A DNA stretch of 64,000 nt from Lacipirellula limnantheis (lineage in GTDB: Bacteria; Planctomycetota; Planctomycetia; Pirellulales; Lacipirellulaceae): assembly GCF_007746075.1 (NCBI RefSeq), contig NZ_CP036339.1, positions 4,679,786 to 4,743,785 of the forward strand. Direction: 5' to 3'. The translations under genes and the position numbers were made by a program. Below the pieces are notes generated by a model. That model was not told the DNA's origin, searched no databases, and worked only from the letters and a program-made list of their open reading frames with translations. Below, in pieces: positions 7,515-17,285 of this stretch. How positions within the stretch are numbered: position 1 is the first letter of the stretch; each line of letters opens with the position of its first letter.

Positions 7515-9197
7515 TCACTCTCGAGGCGATTCAAGCTGCGATGCTAAGGCGTAGATCAAGGCCCCGTTCCAGTTAATGGCAATCTCATTGGTCCGGTAAT
7601 CTTCCATGCGGTCGGACCAGTCGCTCGCCCGTGGGTTGGCGCCACCAACCAGATAACCGGGCCAAGGCTGAGCAACGGAATCGCCTGCGGATTGGCGATC
7701 ATGGGGATGGAGCGGCGGCCGCTCCCCCAGACCGGTGACGAACGAGCGGCCAAAATAGTTGCGTCCCAGCAGATGATTCAAGCCGTCGAGAATCGTGTCG
7801 CGGTAGGCGTCATCGCCGGTCTGCCGATAGGCGGCCTCCAGCACCAGCGACTGTCGCGCGACCGTGCCATTGCAACCCCAGTAGTAGGTTGTACCGAGTG
7901 GGCGGGCGTAACCATGCGCTCGCGACGACGCGACGATTCTATCTGCAGCGGCGAGCAAGCTCTTGCGAACCTGGTCAACGAGTCGTTGATCGCGGCCCTG
8001 TCGCTCAGAAAAAAGAAAGGTCAGCAGTCCCAGGTTCTTCAGGTTTTGCCAATCCCAATCGACGTCTACGTTCGGCGTTGCCGCAATACGCTCCTCCAAT
8101 TCCGCCAGGGCGGCGGCGTCGCCACTGGTCTCCCACCATTCCGCCGCGGCCCAGAGTCGATCGTCATCATCGGGTGCGTCGTAACCGCCGGTCTGAAACG
8201 CCGCTTGTTCCGCTTTGTGTTCCTCTGGATGAGCTTGCAAGAAGGCAAAACTTCGTTGCGCAGCATCTCGACATTCGGCGGCGAACTGTGCGTCGTAAGG
8301 CGCGTAAATCCGCGCTGCTTGGGCCATCATCGCCGTGAAATCCGCGGTGGCAGCGCTACTCCAAGGCACAACGAAGCGGGGATCCGCGTCCTTGTCCGAG
8401 GCGACCATGCCGCCAAAGCCCTTGGCACTCACCTTATGATAGACCGATCCATCGGCCGCCTGCATCGAACGGAGCCAATCGAGCTCCCATTTCAGCTCCG
8501 CGAGGAAGCCGGGAAGGCGCGGCGTCGTTTGCGGCACTCCGAGGTTCACGCGCTCGATTGCCGGACCAAAATCGCTCCAGGCTCGAAACATGACGCCAAC
8601 CGTCGCGCCGGCATTAACGACATACTTGTTGTAGTCGCCGGCATCATGCCATCCGCCGGTCATCGGGCCGCGGCGTCCCGGCTCGCCGACGAAGTCGAGT
8701 AGGGCGTCGTCCATATGGCACGGCCCATGCTCGAAATGCTCGCCCGCATGTTCGCCATGCACCGGCGTTCCGCAACGCCATAGCGACATTGCCTGCGTCG
8801 CCAAGCGGAACGGTTCGCGGTAAAGATCGGACGCGATCCGAAAACGGACGCGTTCGCCTGATTCGGCGACGATCAATTCGTAGTCGCCGGCCGGAGGCGT
8901 CCCTAACGCGGAGAAGTCAGCCGCGGACAACTGCTCGCCGGTGTCGGCATTAAGCCGCGGCGGCGAGAGCTCCCCCTCCCAGACGATCGCCCCGTCGTCG
9001 AGTCGTCGTATCTGGAACGTCCCGCTCTGTTTCGCCACGGACGCCGCCATTGGGCGCCCTGGAAGGTAGCCGACGGTATTGAGTCGAATACCTGGCGTTA
9101 CTGGTTCCGCCGCCGTTCCATCAGCCGCGGTTGCCCGTCCGTGCTCAACGGCGAGCGCGACGATGCCGGCGCCAAATAGCCGCAGGAGGGCACGCAT
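7515..9197 (-). CDS. Glycoside hydrolase family 9 endoglucanase
   Basis: A 560-residue secreted GH9 glucanase. After the signal peptide (RALLRLFGAGIVALAVEHGRATA) an N-terminal Ig-like CelD_N domain (GIRLNTVGYLPGRP to about residue 125) precedes the (alpha/alpha)6 barrel. The catalytic-base region reads TGGWHDAGDYNKYVV. The C-terminal acid region reads NEIAINWNGALIYALA, with the conserved Glu in NEIAINWN, and the C-terminal His region is GERPPLHPHDRQS. Such enzymes hydrolyse beta-1,4-glucans, probably outside the cell. I prefer ATG 9197, which starts at the signal peptide; the frame stays open to 9290. It is on the same strand as the LacI gene and probably belongs to the same cellulose-degradation locus. 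No Shine-Dalgarno is obvious. Confidence 0.88.
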   Translation of the reverse strand: MRALLRLFGAGIVALAVEHGRATAADGTAAEPVTPGIRLNTVGYLPGRPMAASVAKQSGTFQIRRLDDGAIVWEGELSPPRLNADTGEQLSAADFSALGTPPAGDYELIVAESGERVRFRIASDLYREPFRLATQAMSLWRCGTPVHGEHAGEHFEHGPCHMDDALLDFVGEPGRRGPMTGGWHDAGDYNKYVVNAGATVGVMFRAWSDFGPAIERVNLGVPQTTPRLPGFLAELKWELDWLRSMQAADGSVYHKVSAKGFGGMVASDKDADPRFVVPWSSAATADFTAMMAQAARIYAPYDAQFAAECRDAAQRSFAFLQAHPEEHKAEQAAFQTGGYDAPDDDDRLWAAAEWWETSGDAAALAELEERIAATPNVDVDWDWQNLKNLGLLTFLFSERQGRDQRLVDQVRKSLLAAADRIVASSRAHGYARPLGTTYYWGCNGTVARQSLVLEAAYRQTGDDAYRDTILDGLNHLLGRNYFGRSFVTGLGERPPLHPHDRQSAGDSVAQPWPGYLVGGANPRASDWSDRMEDYRTNEIAINWNGALIYALASQLESPRE

Positions 9198-9421
9198 GGG
9201 GGCTGTTTTTCCGGGAGAAAAGTCGGCCTGCCGCCGCCTTGAGGCGAGAATGAGTACGCCGTTTATAATCGAACCATTCGCTGCTGGCAAAAAATCGAGG
9301 CGCAGCGGGCTTGGCGATCATCGAAGAACGCACAGCGAAAAAATTCCCGATGATTGCGAAGGACCGTGACAATCGCCAACTAGCACGGCCTGTTCCATAC
9401 TGAAAGCAACGGCGCGCCTAT

Positions 9422-10054
9422 ATGCCCCACCACAGCCAAACCCGCACGAATGAACTCCTCGCCGCCGCCCAAACCGGCTCGGTCGAGTCGCTGGGCGAGT
9501 TGCTGCAGCTTTACACAAACTACCTAAAACTCCTCGTCTTCGCCCAACTCGAAAAGAATCTACGCGTGCGGGTCAGCCCATCGGACGTTGTGCAGGAGAC
9601 CTTTTTCGAGGCCCACCGTGACTTTCCGCAATTTCGCGGGCATAGTTCAGCGGAGTTCGTCGGCTGGCTGCGTAAGATCCTGGTCAACAATCTCTGCCGC
9701 GTCGTCGAGCAGCATGTTTTGGCCGAAAAGCGCGACGTGCGGCGCGAGGTGTCGTTGGAACGACTTGCCACGGCGCTCGAGCAGTCGACGGCGCGACTCG
9801 AGGCGGTAATCCCTGATCCAGGTTCGTCGCCGAGCGCCGGGGCCCATCGGCGCGAAATGGAGTTGGTCCTAGCGGATCAGCTTGCAGAACTCCCTGCTGA
9901 TTATCGAGACGTCATTGTCCTGCGACATATCGAGGCCCTGCCGTTCGACGAAGTCGCCAAGCGAATGGAGCGTTCCTCTGGCGCCGTGCGCATGTTGTGG
10001 TTGCGGGCGGTAAAGATGTTGCGTGAGCGGCTCGGCGCCAGGGGGCTGGCATGA
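9422..10054 (+). CDS. ECF-type RNA polymerase sigma factor
   Basis: A 210-residue sigma-70-family factor of the planctomycete ECF kind. Region 2 includes VSPSDVVQETFFEAHRDFPQFRG (about residues 51-75) and region 4 includes LPADYRDVIVLRHIEALPFDEVAKRM followed by SSGAVRMLWLRAVKML (about 158-202). It would direct polymerase to a limited set of promoters. The stop overlaps the start of the downstream Ser/Thr kinase by four bases (ATGA), a pairing that recurs in planctomycetes and suggests that kinase signalling controls the sigma factor. No anti-sigma factor is encoded next to it. Confidence 0.92.
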   Translation: MPHHSQTRTNELLAAAQTGSVESLGELLQLYTNYLKLLVFAQLEKNLRVRVSPSDVVQETFFEAHRDFPQFRGHSSAEFVGWLRKILVNNLCRVVEQHVLAEKRDVRREVSLERLATALEQSTARLEAVIPDPGSSPSAGAHRREMELVLADQLAELPADYRDVIVLRHIEALPFDEVAKRMERSSGAVRMLWLRAVKMLRERLGARGLA

Positions 10055-13011
10055 CGGCCGGCGGCAACGAAGACGAAACGGTCGTTTCGCCCGCGGTCGA
10101 CGAACGCGGCGAGAGGCTGGCATTGGTGCTCGACGAATACATGAGCGAGCTCGAGTCGACGGGCCTGCCGCCCGACGTCGAGCGCTTGGCAGTCGAACAT
10201 CCCGATCTGGCCGAGGAGCTGCGATCCTACGCCGATAGCTTGCAGGTCTTGCATCAAATGACGACGGGACTTCGTCCCGAGTCTGCCCAACCGCAGGCCT
10301 CGGCTGCAACGGGGCGGGCCAAGCGACTCGGCGATTACGAAATTATCCGCGAAGTTGGTCGCGGCGGCATGGGGGTAGTGTACGAGGCGCGGCAGCTTTC
10401 GCTAAACCGTCTCGTCGCCCTCAAAGTGCTCCCCTTCGCCGCCATGCTTGACGAGCGGCAAATCGCTCGCTTTCGCACCGAGGCGCAGGCCGCGGCGCAG
10501 CTCCATCATCCCAACATCGTCCCGGTGCACGCCGTCGGCCAGGAACGCGGCGTCCACTATTTCGCGATGCAATTCATCGCGGGGCAGTCGCTGGAGCACG
10601 CGATCGATGAACTTCGCGGCTATGCGATGCCCGCTGATCCGACCATCTCCTACTCACGCGCCAGTGCGGCAGTGAAAGTCGCCGAACGCGAGCGTGACAC
10701 GGCGATCGACTCGGCCTTCTCAACGCGGGTTTCGACTCACAGCCGTACGTATTGCCACAGCGTCGCCCGACTGATGCTGCAGGCCGCCGATGCGGTAGAT
10801 CATGCCCATCAATTGGGGGTCATCCATCGCGACGTGAAGCCTTCGAATCTGCTGCTCGATCGGAGCGGAAAGCTCTGGATTACCGACTTTGGGTTGGCTC
10901 GAATCCAGTCAGACTCGGGGGTGACCATCTCCGGCGACATCGTCGGGACGATTCGCTACATGAGCCCGGAGCAGGCCGCCGGCAACTCGGCGCTCGTCGA
11001 CGCGCGCACCGACGTCTACGCTCTCGGCGCCACGCTCTACGAGCTGCTCACGCTGCGGCCGGCCCATGTCGGCAGCGGCCGCCAAGAGATCCTGCGGCAG
11101 ATTGAAGCGGTTGAGCCAGCGTCGCCGCGAAGCCTCAATCCTTCGGTGCCGTTCGACCTCGAGACGATTACGCTTCGCGCGCTGGCTAAGGCGCGGGACG
11201 AGCGCTATCCGACGGCCCGCGCCCTCGCTGAAGACCTCCGCCGATTCCTCAACGGCGAGCCGACGGAGGCGCGCCGGCCGACGCCGATTGATCGCGCCGC
11301 CAAATGGGCCCTGCGGCACCGCAAGATTGTCGCCCTTGCGGCAACGTTCTTAGTGGTGCTCACCTGCGTCTCGGCGACTTCCGCCTTGATGATCGCCCAA
11401 GGAGAGCGACGCACCAAGGACGCACTTGCCGCGTCCGAAGCAAACCGCCTTCGCGCGGAGGAGCATTACCAACAGGCGCGTCAGGTCGTCGATCGCTTCG
11501 GCGGCATCGCGAACGAGCTGTCGCGACTTCCCGGGGCTGAACCGCTGCGGCGGACGCTGTTGAACGACACGCTGGAGTATTATCGCCAGTTCGTGGCCCG
11601 CGCGGCTGGCGATGAACAACTCGCCGCCGAAATGGCGGGCGCCTATCACAAGGCGGCAGTAATTGCCGAGGCCATCGGCGATCGCCAGGATGCACTCGAA
11701 TTCTGCGATCGGTCGCTCCAATTGTTCGCAGAGTTAACCGCGAAGTCTCCCGATGACGAAACGCTGCAGGCTCGCCAGGCCAATGCCTACAACAGTCTCG
11801 GACTGCTCTTGGGAGCCACCGGCAAGTCGCAGAAAGCGCTCGAAGCGTATGCGCGGGCCATCCAGTTGCAGCAGACGATCGCTGATCGACGGCCGGGCGC
11901 CGCGCAGCCGGAGCAATCGCTGGCGGAGACGTACAGTAACCTTGGCCTGTTGCAAGGACAACTCGGCGACAAGAACGCCGCACGCAAGTCGCTCGCCGCC
12001 GCGATCCGGCTGTTCAAGCAACTCCTCGAGGAGGAGCCGGACGACGTCGACCTCCGTCATACGCTGGCAATTGGCTACAACAATCTGAGCTTCGTTGAGC
12101 GAGGAGACGATTGGAACGACTCTGAAACTTCATGCCGTAGCGCCATCGCGCTGCTTGATGAGCTCGTCGCCGAGAATTCGTCTCGCCTGGCATTTCGCAG
12201 CGACTTGGCGCTCTGCCAGAACAATTTGGGTTCCATTCTCGGCCACCGCGAAGACTGGGAAGCGGCATGCGAGTCTTATCGCAAGGCGATCGAGCTGCAA
12301 CGGCAGCTGACTCGGCAGGCGGGCGCCGTCGTTCTCTATCGCCGAGATCTGGCGGTTTCGCTCAATAACCTAGCGCAAGCGCAGCAAGCGCTTGGCAATC
12401 TCGATGCCGCGATCAAGTCGTTCGCCGATGCCGAGGAAATCGCACTGCAATTAGCGGACGACTATCCGCATGAAATCACATTTCACAGTTTTGCCGGGGT
12501 GGTGCTGAACAATCGTGCCTCGGCGCTCGAAACATCGGGCAAAGCCGCCGAGGCGATCGCCGTTTATGAAGCCGCCATCGAACATCAGCGGTGCGCTTTC
12601 GACGAAGCGCCCCAGGTGATTGAATATCGGGAGTTTCTGAGCAAGCACTATTTCAACTACGGCCGCGCGCTTCGAGCAGCGGGCCGTCCAGCAGACGCCG
12701 CCCAGGTGGCCCTCCAGCGGCGCCAGCTGTGGCCGGCCGATGGCGAGCATCTTGGCAAGGTCGCCGTCGAACTGGCAGAAGCAGCAGGTCAAATCCGCGC
12801 CGAGGGAGCCTTGTCGCCCGAAAACAATGGGAAACACTCGTTGCTGGCCGCGGAATTCGAGGCCGCCGCTGCCGAAACCCTGCGTGAGGCTGCCTCACAA
12901 GGCTGCGACGTGGCGGCGCTGCGGACCGTTTCCGCGCTCGGATTTTTGCAAGATGACCCGATTTGGGGTAAATTAAACCCGCCGCGTCCGCCAGTCGAAT
13001 CGTCGCCGTGA
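10051..13011 (+). CDS. Transmembrane Ser/Thr protein kinase with C-terminal TPR array
   Basis: A 986-residue Hanks-type kinase. The cytosolic catalytic domain spans ~95-400: glycine loop GRGGMG (103-108), Lys125 in ALKVL, catalytic loop HRDVKPSN (259-266), DFG at 279-281 and SPEQAAG. It has an unusual ~45-residue insertion (about 187-235) between the hinge and the catalytic loop. One TM helix (about 427-448) is followed by a long TPR region (about 490-960; repeats such as AYNSLGLLLGATGKSQKALEAY). It overlaps the ECF sigma gene by four bases and the next gene by four, so all three are one translation-coupled unit. The TPRs probably sense or bind a partner on the far side of the membrane. Confidence 0.92.
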   Translation: MTAGGNEDETVVSPAVDERGERLALVLDEYMSELESTGLPPDVERLAVEHPDLAEELRSYADSLQVLHQMTTGLRPESAQPQASAATGRAKRLGDYEIIREVGRGGMGVVYEARQLSLNRLVALKVLPFAAMLDERQIARFRTEAQAAAQLHHPNIVPVHAVGQERGVHYFAMQFIAGQSLEHAIDELRGYAMPADPTISYSRASAAVKVAERERDTAIDSAFSTRVSTHSRTYCHSVARLMLQAADAVDHAHQLGVIHRDVKPSNLLLDRSGKLWITDFGLARIQSDSGVTISGDIVGTIRYMSPEQAAGNSALVDARTDVYALGATLYELLTLRPAHVGSGRQEILRQIEAVEPASPRSLNPSVPFDLETITLRALAKARDERYPTARALAEDLRRFLNGEPTEARRPTPIDRAAKWALRHRKIVALAATFLVVLTCVSATSALMIAQGERRTKDALAASEANRLRAEEHYQQARQVVDRFGGIANELSRLPGAEPLRRTLLNDTLEYYRQFVARAAGDEQLAAEMAGAYHKAAVIAEAIGDRQDALEFCDRSLQLFAELTAKSPDDETLQARQANAYNSLGLLLGATGKSQKALEAYARAIQLQQTIADRRPGAAQPEQSLAETYSNLGLLQGQLGDKNAARKSLAAAIRLFKQLLEEEPDDVDLRHTLAIGYNNLSFVERGDDWNDSETSCRSAIALLDELVAENSSRLAFRSDLALCQNNLGSILGHREDWEAACESYRKAIELQRQLTRQAGAVVLYRRDLAVSLNNLAQAQQALGNLDAAIKSFADAEEIALQLADDYPHEITFHSFAGVVLNNRASALETSGKAAEAIAVYEAAIEHQRCAFDEAPQVIEYREFLSKHYFNYGRALRAAGRPADAAQVALQRRQLWPADGEHLGKVAVELAEAAGQIRAEGALSPENNGKHSLLAAEFEAAAAETLREAASQGCDVAALRTVSALGFLQDDPIWGKLNPPRPPVESSP

Positions 13012-14333
13012 CGACGGACGTCGCCGCTGAAGTCAGCTCCGGACCATACGATATGGCTCGCCTTTTCCAATGGATTCGCAACCTGGCCGCTGATCGCCGC
13101 GGGCGCCAAAGCGCATGGGCGTCGCGACGTCGGCGTCTGTCGTTTGAACGTTGCGAATCGCGAATCGCGCTGTCGGCCGCCGATGGTCAACTCCGCGAGT
13201 TCACGGTCAGCGACCGCGATCTGATGCTGACGAACGATGGCGGGACAATAACCCTGTCGTTTGCCGCGGATGAGTTTGTCAACTGGTCGGCTGTCAGTAA
13301 TCAGTTCGATGGCATTGCCGTTGGACAATTGGCGACGTTTGCGATTCGCACGGAGCCGTTGACGACGCTCGTCCAGGGATCGTTTGGCGGCGTGACGCGC
13401 CAAGTGATTGGCGACTGGGAGTTCGCTCCCGCCGACAAGGCGGCATATCTGGCGATCGGCGGGGCGTTCGATAGCGCCTTTGATAAGTTCGAACCCGCGA
13501 CGGCGGACGACTACGGCATGTCGCTGAGCGGCCCTGAACTGTCGAGCCCGTCGGTCAACAGCGACCTGTCGGTGATCCCCGCGCCGATGCCGACGCCCAC
13601 GGAAAAGCCCGGCAATGGACAGGAAAATGAGGGGGGCCAGATTGCTCTGACGCCATTTGTGGCGCCGACCGGCCTGACATTGTCGGACGGCTACGGTTCG
13701 TCCAGCATCGCTCGCGCCAAGCACAGCCACGAACAACTGCGCGAAGCGCCAGCCGCGCGCAGTGGCGAACCCGGGCGATTGGAAGGCCTGCGCGGGCGGG
13801 CGGTGGTCTACGAAGTGGCCGAAGCGAGTCACCAGCCCTCTGGCTCCGAAGACCATCCAGCCGATGAGCACGCCGCTAATAATGATGAGGCGGTGGCACT
13901 GGCGTCGCTGAATGTGTTCGCCCTGGAAGCGGTCGAGCGCGCCGCCCAGCGGACCGCAGTCGCCGCCCCCGCGCTGAGCGAGAACTCGTTCCCGGCCGAT
14001 TCGTCGGCCCATCCAGACGGCGGACTTGTCGCTGCGACGGCTGTTGATTTGGATCTTCAGGACCTATTTTCGTTGAACGGCGAGGCGATCGAATCCCCGC
14101 ACTCGACAGGCTCCGCCCATCATCGCGATGAAGCGTTTTCTGACTGGCCCTCGGCCGAGGGGCGGGAGGCGGAAGCTACTGCCTTGTTGTCGCCGCACGG
14201 CGATCGAGATCGACGGATGCTGGGCGTCGGCCTCGCCGCGGCGCTCAGCTTTGTGCCGCTGCGAAAGGCGTTGCGCCGGCGCGGCGAACGGGCCGCAGAG
14301 CACCAGTTGCCATGGCGTCGGCGCCAGGCTTAA
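13008..14333 (+). CDS. Exported protein of unknown function with degenerate LEPR-type N-terminal motif
   Basis: A 441-residue protein of unknown function. Residues ~43-57 (RRLSFERCESRIALSA) resemble the RxLxxExLExRxLLSA motif at the start of many large planctomycete surface proteins. A beta-rich region follows (to about 180), then a long low-complexity acidic/Ala stretch. Near the C-terminus lies a possible membrane helix (GVGLAAALSFVPL) followed by basic residues. The GTG start overlaps the kinase stop (GTGA); an ATG at 13053 that directly precedes the motif is an alternative start. Coupling to the ECF sigma and kinase suggests it is the target or sensor partner of that signalling pair. Confidence 0.65.
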   Translation: MTTDVAAEVSSGPYDMARLFQWIRNLAADRRGRQSAWASRRRRLSFERCESRIALSAADGQLREFTVSDRDLMLTNDGGTITLSFAADEFVNWSAVSNQFDGIAVGQLATFAIRTEPLTTLVQGSFGGVTRQVIGDWEFAPADKAAYLAIGGAFDSAFDKFEPATADDYGMSLSGPELSSPSVNSDLSVIPAPMPTPTEKPGNGQENEGGQIALTPFVAPTGLTLSDGYGSSSIARAKHSHEQLREAPAARSGEPGRLEGLRGRAVVYEVAEASHQPSGSEDHPADEHAANNDEAVALASLNVFALEAVERAAQRTAVAAPALSENSFPADSSAHPDGGLVAATAVDLDLQDLFSLNGEAIESPHSTGSAHHRDEAFSDWPSAEGREAEATALLSPHGDRDRRMLGVGLAAALSFVPLRKALRRRGERAAEHQLPWRRRQA

Positions 14334-14558
14334 ACGGCCGCGGCGCTCGACGCACTTCTAGCCCCCGTAGCTCACGCTTGCGGAGCCCGCGCCTGAGGGC
14401 CGCTACAGGGACGTGCCGCGGATCTCAATCTCATTTGAGATCGTGTCCGGAGGCTCTCGGCAAATTTCGATTTCAATGGGTTGCCGCGCAACGGCCGCTC
14501 CGCGCACAATCGAATCTGATACTCGTTGATGCTTGTTCACCCCGGCGGAAGCAGTCCG

Positions 14559-15722
14559 ATGAAGTCCGGCAACCTCTACGTTCGATTGAGTGCCCTTGGG
14601 TGTCGACGACTCGCCATGACGGCGGCACTGACCGCGACGTTTGTCGCCCAGCTCGTCATTTCCGTCAACGCTGGCGAGCAGTGGTCCGCCGAGAAGGCCA
14701 ACAAGTGGTACGACGAACAGCCCTGGCTCGTCGGTTGCAACTTCTCGCCGAGCTCTGCGATTAACCAGCTCGAGATGTGGCAATCTGACACGTTCGACGC
14801 CGAAACAATCGATCGCGAATTGGGTTGGGCCGCATCGCTGGGCATGAACACGGTGCGGGTATTTCTGCATGACGTGCCATGGCGCGACGAACCCGAAGGT
14901 TTTTTCGAGCGCGTCGATCAATTCCTCGAGATCTGCGCGAAGCACAAGATACGCCCGATGATCGTCCTGTTCGATGGCGTGTGGGATCCCGATCCGCAAT
15001 CGGGACCGCAGCGACGTCCGCGGACCGGCGTCCACAACAGCGGCTGGGTCCAAAGCCCGGGCCGCGTGGTTCTCGCCGACCCCGCGAAGCAGGACGCGCT
15101 GCAGGATTATGTGACGGCGGTCGTCAAACGCTACGGCCAAGACGAGCGAGTGCTGGCGTGGGATTTGTTTAACGAGCCCGACAATCCCAACGCCAACAGC
15201 TACGGTCCGCTGGAGTTGGAAAACAAGGACGAAGTCGCCGAGCGACTTGTGCGCAAGAGCTTTGAATGGGCGCGGGCGGCAGGCCCCGCGCAGCCGCTAA
15301 CGGTCGGCGTGTGGCGCGGGCCCGAATGGGACGCGCCTGCCAAGCTGAATCTCGTTCATCAGGCCGCGTTGGAACTGAGCGACGTCGTCTCGTTCCACGA
15401 CTACAGCGGGCCGGAAGTGCTCAATGGTCGGATCGCACAACTCCGCAAGACGGGCCGGCCGTTGATCTGCACTGAGTTCCTCGCTCGCGGCGCCGGCAGC
15501 ACGTGGGAAGCGGTATTGCCCATCTTCAAGAAGGAGAAAATCGGCTGCTACTGCTGGGGGCTCGTCGACGGCAAGACGAATACCAAGTACCCATGGCCGA
15601 CGTGGCAAATGCCCGAACTGGGCGAACCGAAGCCGTGGCACCACGAGATCTTCCACGCCGACGGCAAGCCTTACATTGACGCCGAAGTGAAGTTGATCAA
15701 GGGCCTGACCGGAGCCAAGTAG
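14559..15722 (+). CDS. Secreted GH5-like (cellulase-family) glycoside hydrolase
   Basis: A 387-residue exported TIM-barrel glycosidase. The signal peptide (TAALTATFVAQLVISVNAGE) is followed by the barrel. The acid/base Glu is in WDLFNEPDNPN and the likely nucleophile is in LICTEFLARG; the GMNTVRVFLHD strand and CYCWGLVDGKT end are also typical. It resembles clan GH-A families GH5/GH39; the precise substrate (xylan, mannan or cellulose) cannot be set. ATG 14559 is chosen because it directly precedes the signal peptide; the frame extends to 14526. It is followed by a sialidase gene, suggesting degradation of a complex glycan. Confidence 0.82.
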   Translation: MKSGNLYVRLSALGCRRLAMTAALTATFVAQLVISVNAGEQWSAEKANKWYDEQPWLVGCNFSPSSAINQLEMWQSDTFDAETIDRELGWAASLGMNTVRVFLHDVPWRDEPEGFFERVDQFLEICAKHKIRPMIVLFDGVWDPDPQSGPQRRPRTGVHNSGWVQSPGRVVLADPAKQDALQDYVTAVVKRYGQDERVLAWDLFNEPDNPNANSYGPLELENKDEVAERLVRKSFEWARAAGPAQPLTVGVWRGPEWDAPAKLNLVHQAALELSDVVSFHDYSGPEVLNGRIAQLRKTGRPLICTEFLARGAGSTWEAVLPIFKKEKIGCYCWGLVDGKTNTKYPWPTWQMPELGEPKPWHHEIFHADGKPYIDAEVKLIKGLTGAK

Positions 15723-16004
15723 GGGCCGGCATGTAGACGGCAAACGACGCCCCACCTATCCTGCAGGCCGGCGACCGCAAGTGCTGACGCTGGCCTGCCT
15801 TTGCGCGTACTGCAATCGGACGAGCCGCGACTTACGAACATTTGGCGTCGTTCGTCGCTGCCAAATGCCGTGGCAGCAGCGGGGACGCGAATGGCGAGTG
15901 TGAGCGACGAAATCCGCCAGTTGGCCGGGAGCATTGCTGCACGGTACCTTGGCAACAGCGACCTCGGTTGCCGCTTGACTCATCCACCTCACGAGGCGTT
16001 TTCG

Positions 16005-17102
16005 ATGCCGACTTCTTCGCGATTCAACTCGACGGCTGCGTTGGTCCTGTGTTCGCTTCTCGCTGCGCCACTGTGTGGCGCCGATCTTAAAGCTCAGCCC
16101 GGCTACGTCAGCTCCGAGTTGATCTACGAAATGGCGCCGTTTCCCTCGTGCCATGCCTCGACGATCGTCGAAACGGGCGACGGGCTCCTCGCCGCTTGGT
16201 TCGGCGGAACCGATGAGAAGGAACCAGACGTCGGTATTTGGACGTCGCGGCTGAAGGATGGCCAATGGTCGCCGCCAGTCGAGGTCGCCAACGGCGTCGA
16301 GTCGGCAGATGTCCGCTACCCAACGTGGAACCCGGTCCTCTTTCAACCGAAAGCGGGGCCGCTGATGTTGTTTTACAAAGTTGGCCCGAATCCTGACAAA
16401 TGGTGGGGGATGAAGATGACCTCCACCGACAATGGCCAAACCTGGTCGAAACCCGAACGACTCCCCGACGGCATCCTCGGCCCAATTAAGAACAAACCGG
16501 TGCAATTGGCAAACGGCGATATCCTCAGCCCCACAAGCAGCGAGCACGATGGCTGGCAGGTTTACTTCGAATGCTCGACCGACGGCGGCAAGACCTGGAC
16601 TGCCACGAAGCCAGTAAACGACGGCTACAAGCTCGCCGCCATCCAGCCGAGCATCCTGTTTCATAAAGATGGCCGCCTGCAGGCGATCGGTCGCACGATG
16701 AACGACGTGGTGTTTCAGGCTTGGTCGAAAGACGACGGCCGGACCTGGAGCGCCATGACCTCCACCGGTTTGCCGAACCCAGACGCCGGCACCGACGCGG
16801 TCACCCTCGCCGACGGCCGGCAGTTGCTGGTCTACAACCACAATTCGGTGCGCGACGATGCGGGTCGCACGCCGCTTAACATCGCCGTTTCTGACGACGG
16901 CGAGAATTGGGAGTCGGCGCTCGTCCTCGAAGACGACCCGACGCGTCACTTCTCGTATCCGGCCGTGATCCAAACGGCGGACGGCCTGGTCCATATCACT
17001 TACACGTGGAATCGCGAGCGAATCAAGCACGTCGTCGTCGACCCGGCGAAGTTCAAGACGTCGCCGATCACGGCGAAAACGCCGATGTCGGCGACGAAGT
17101 GA
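16005..17102 (+). CDS. Secreted sialidase / BNR-repeat exo-glycosidase
   Basis: A 365-residue exported six-bladed propeller protein. The signal peptide (ALVLCSLLAAPLCGAD) is followed by a domain with four Asp-box motifs: STDNGQTW, STDGGKTW, SKDDGRTW and SDDGENW. The beginning (YEMAPFPSCHASTIVETGDGLLAAWFGGTDE) matches the common planctomycete exo-alpha-sialidase-like family, which may act on sialic acid or on other sugars. ATG 16005 follows GAGG at 9-11 bases and starts the signal peptide; the frame itself is open to 15801. It stands after the GH5-like gene, 282 bases away. Confidence 0.83.
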   Translation: MPTSSRFNSTAALVLCSLLAAPLCGADLKAQPGYVSSELIYEMAPFPSCHASTIVETGDGLLAAWFGGTDEKEPDVGIWTSRLKDGQWSPPVEVANGVESADVRYPTWNPVLFQPKAGPLMLFYKVGPNPDKWWGMKMTSTDNGQTWSKPERLPDGILGPIKNKPVQLANGDILSPTSSEHDGWQVYFECSTDGGKTWTATKPVNDGYKLAAIQPSILFHKDGRLQAIGRTMNDVVFQAWSKDDGRTWSAMTSTGLPNPDAGTDAVTLADGRQLLVYNHNSVRDDAGRTPLNIAVSDDGENWESALVLEDDPTRHFSYPAVIQTADGLVHITYTWNRERIKHVVVDPAKFKTSPITAKTPMSATK

Positions 17103-17285
17103 ATGTCCGGCCAATGAAGCGTCGAAGGCGAAGTGCGCGATTCCGCACAGCGGTCGCAGACGGCTAGCTCAAATCTGCGGGGACGCGGTTGGCGTCTTCA
17201 TGCAGTCGGACGGTTGGTCGGCCCGGCGGTTTGCATTAGGATGGATTGAACACGAACGTTCGGTCCCCATGGCGGTGCGCTCTTC

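Noticed and set aside
12789..14012. 407-codon frame antisense to the kinase and LEPR-like genes
   Set aside because: It has no recognisable domain and lies wholly opposite supported genes; high GC explains the missing stops.
15756..17114. 452-codon frame antisense to the sialidase gene
   Set aside because: The plus strand encodes a clear Asp-box propeller; the antisense product is compositional noise.
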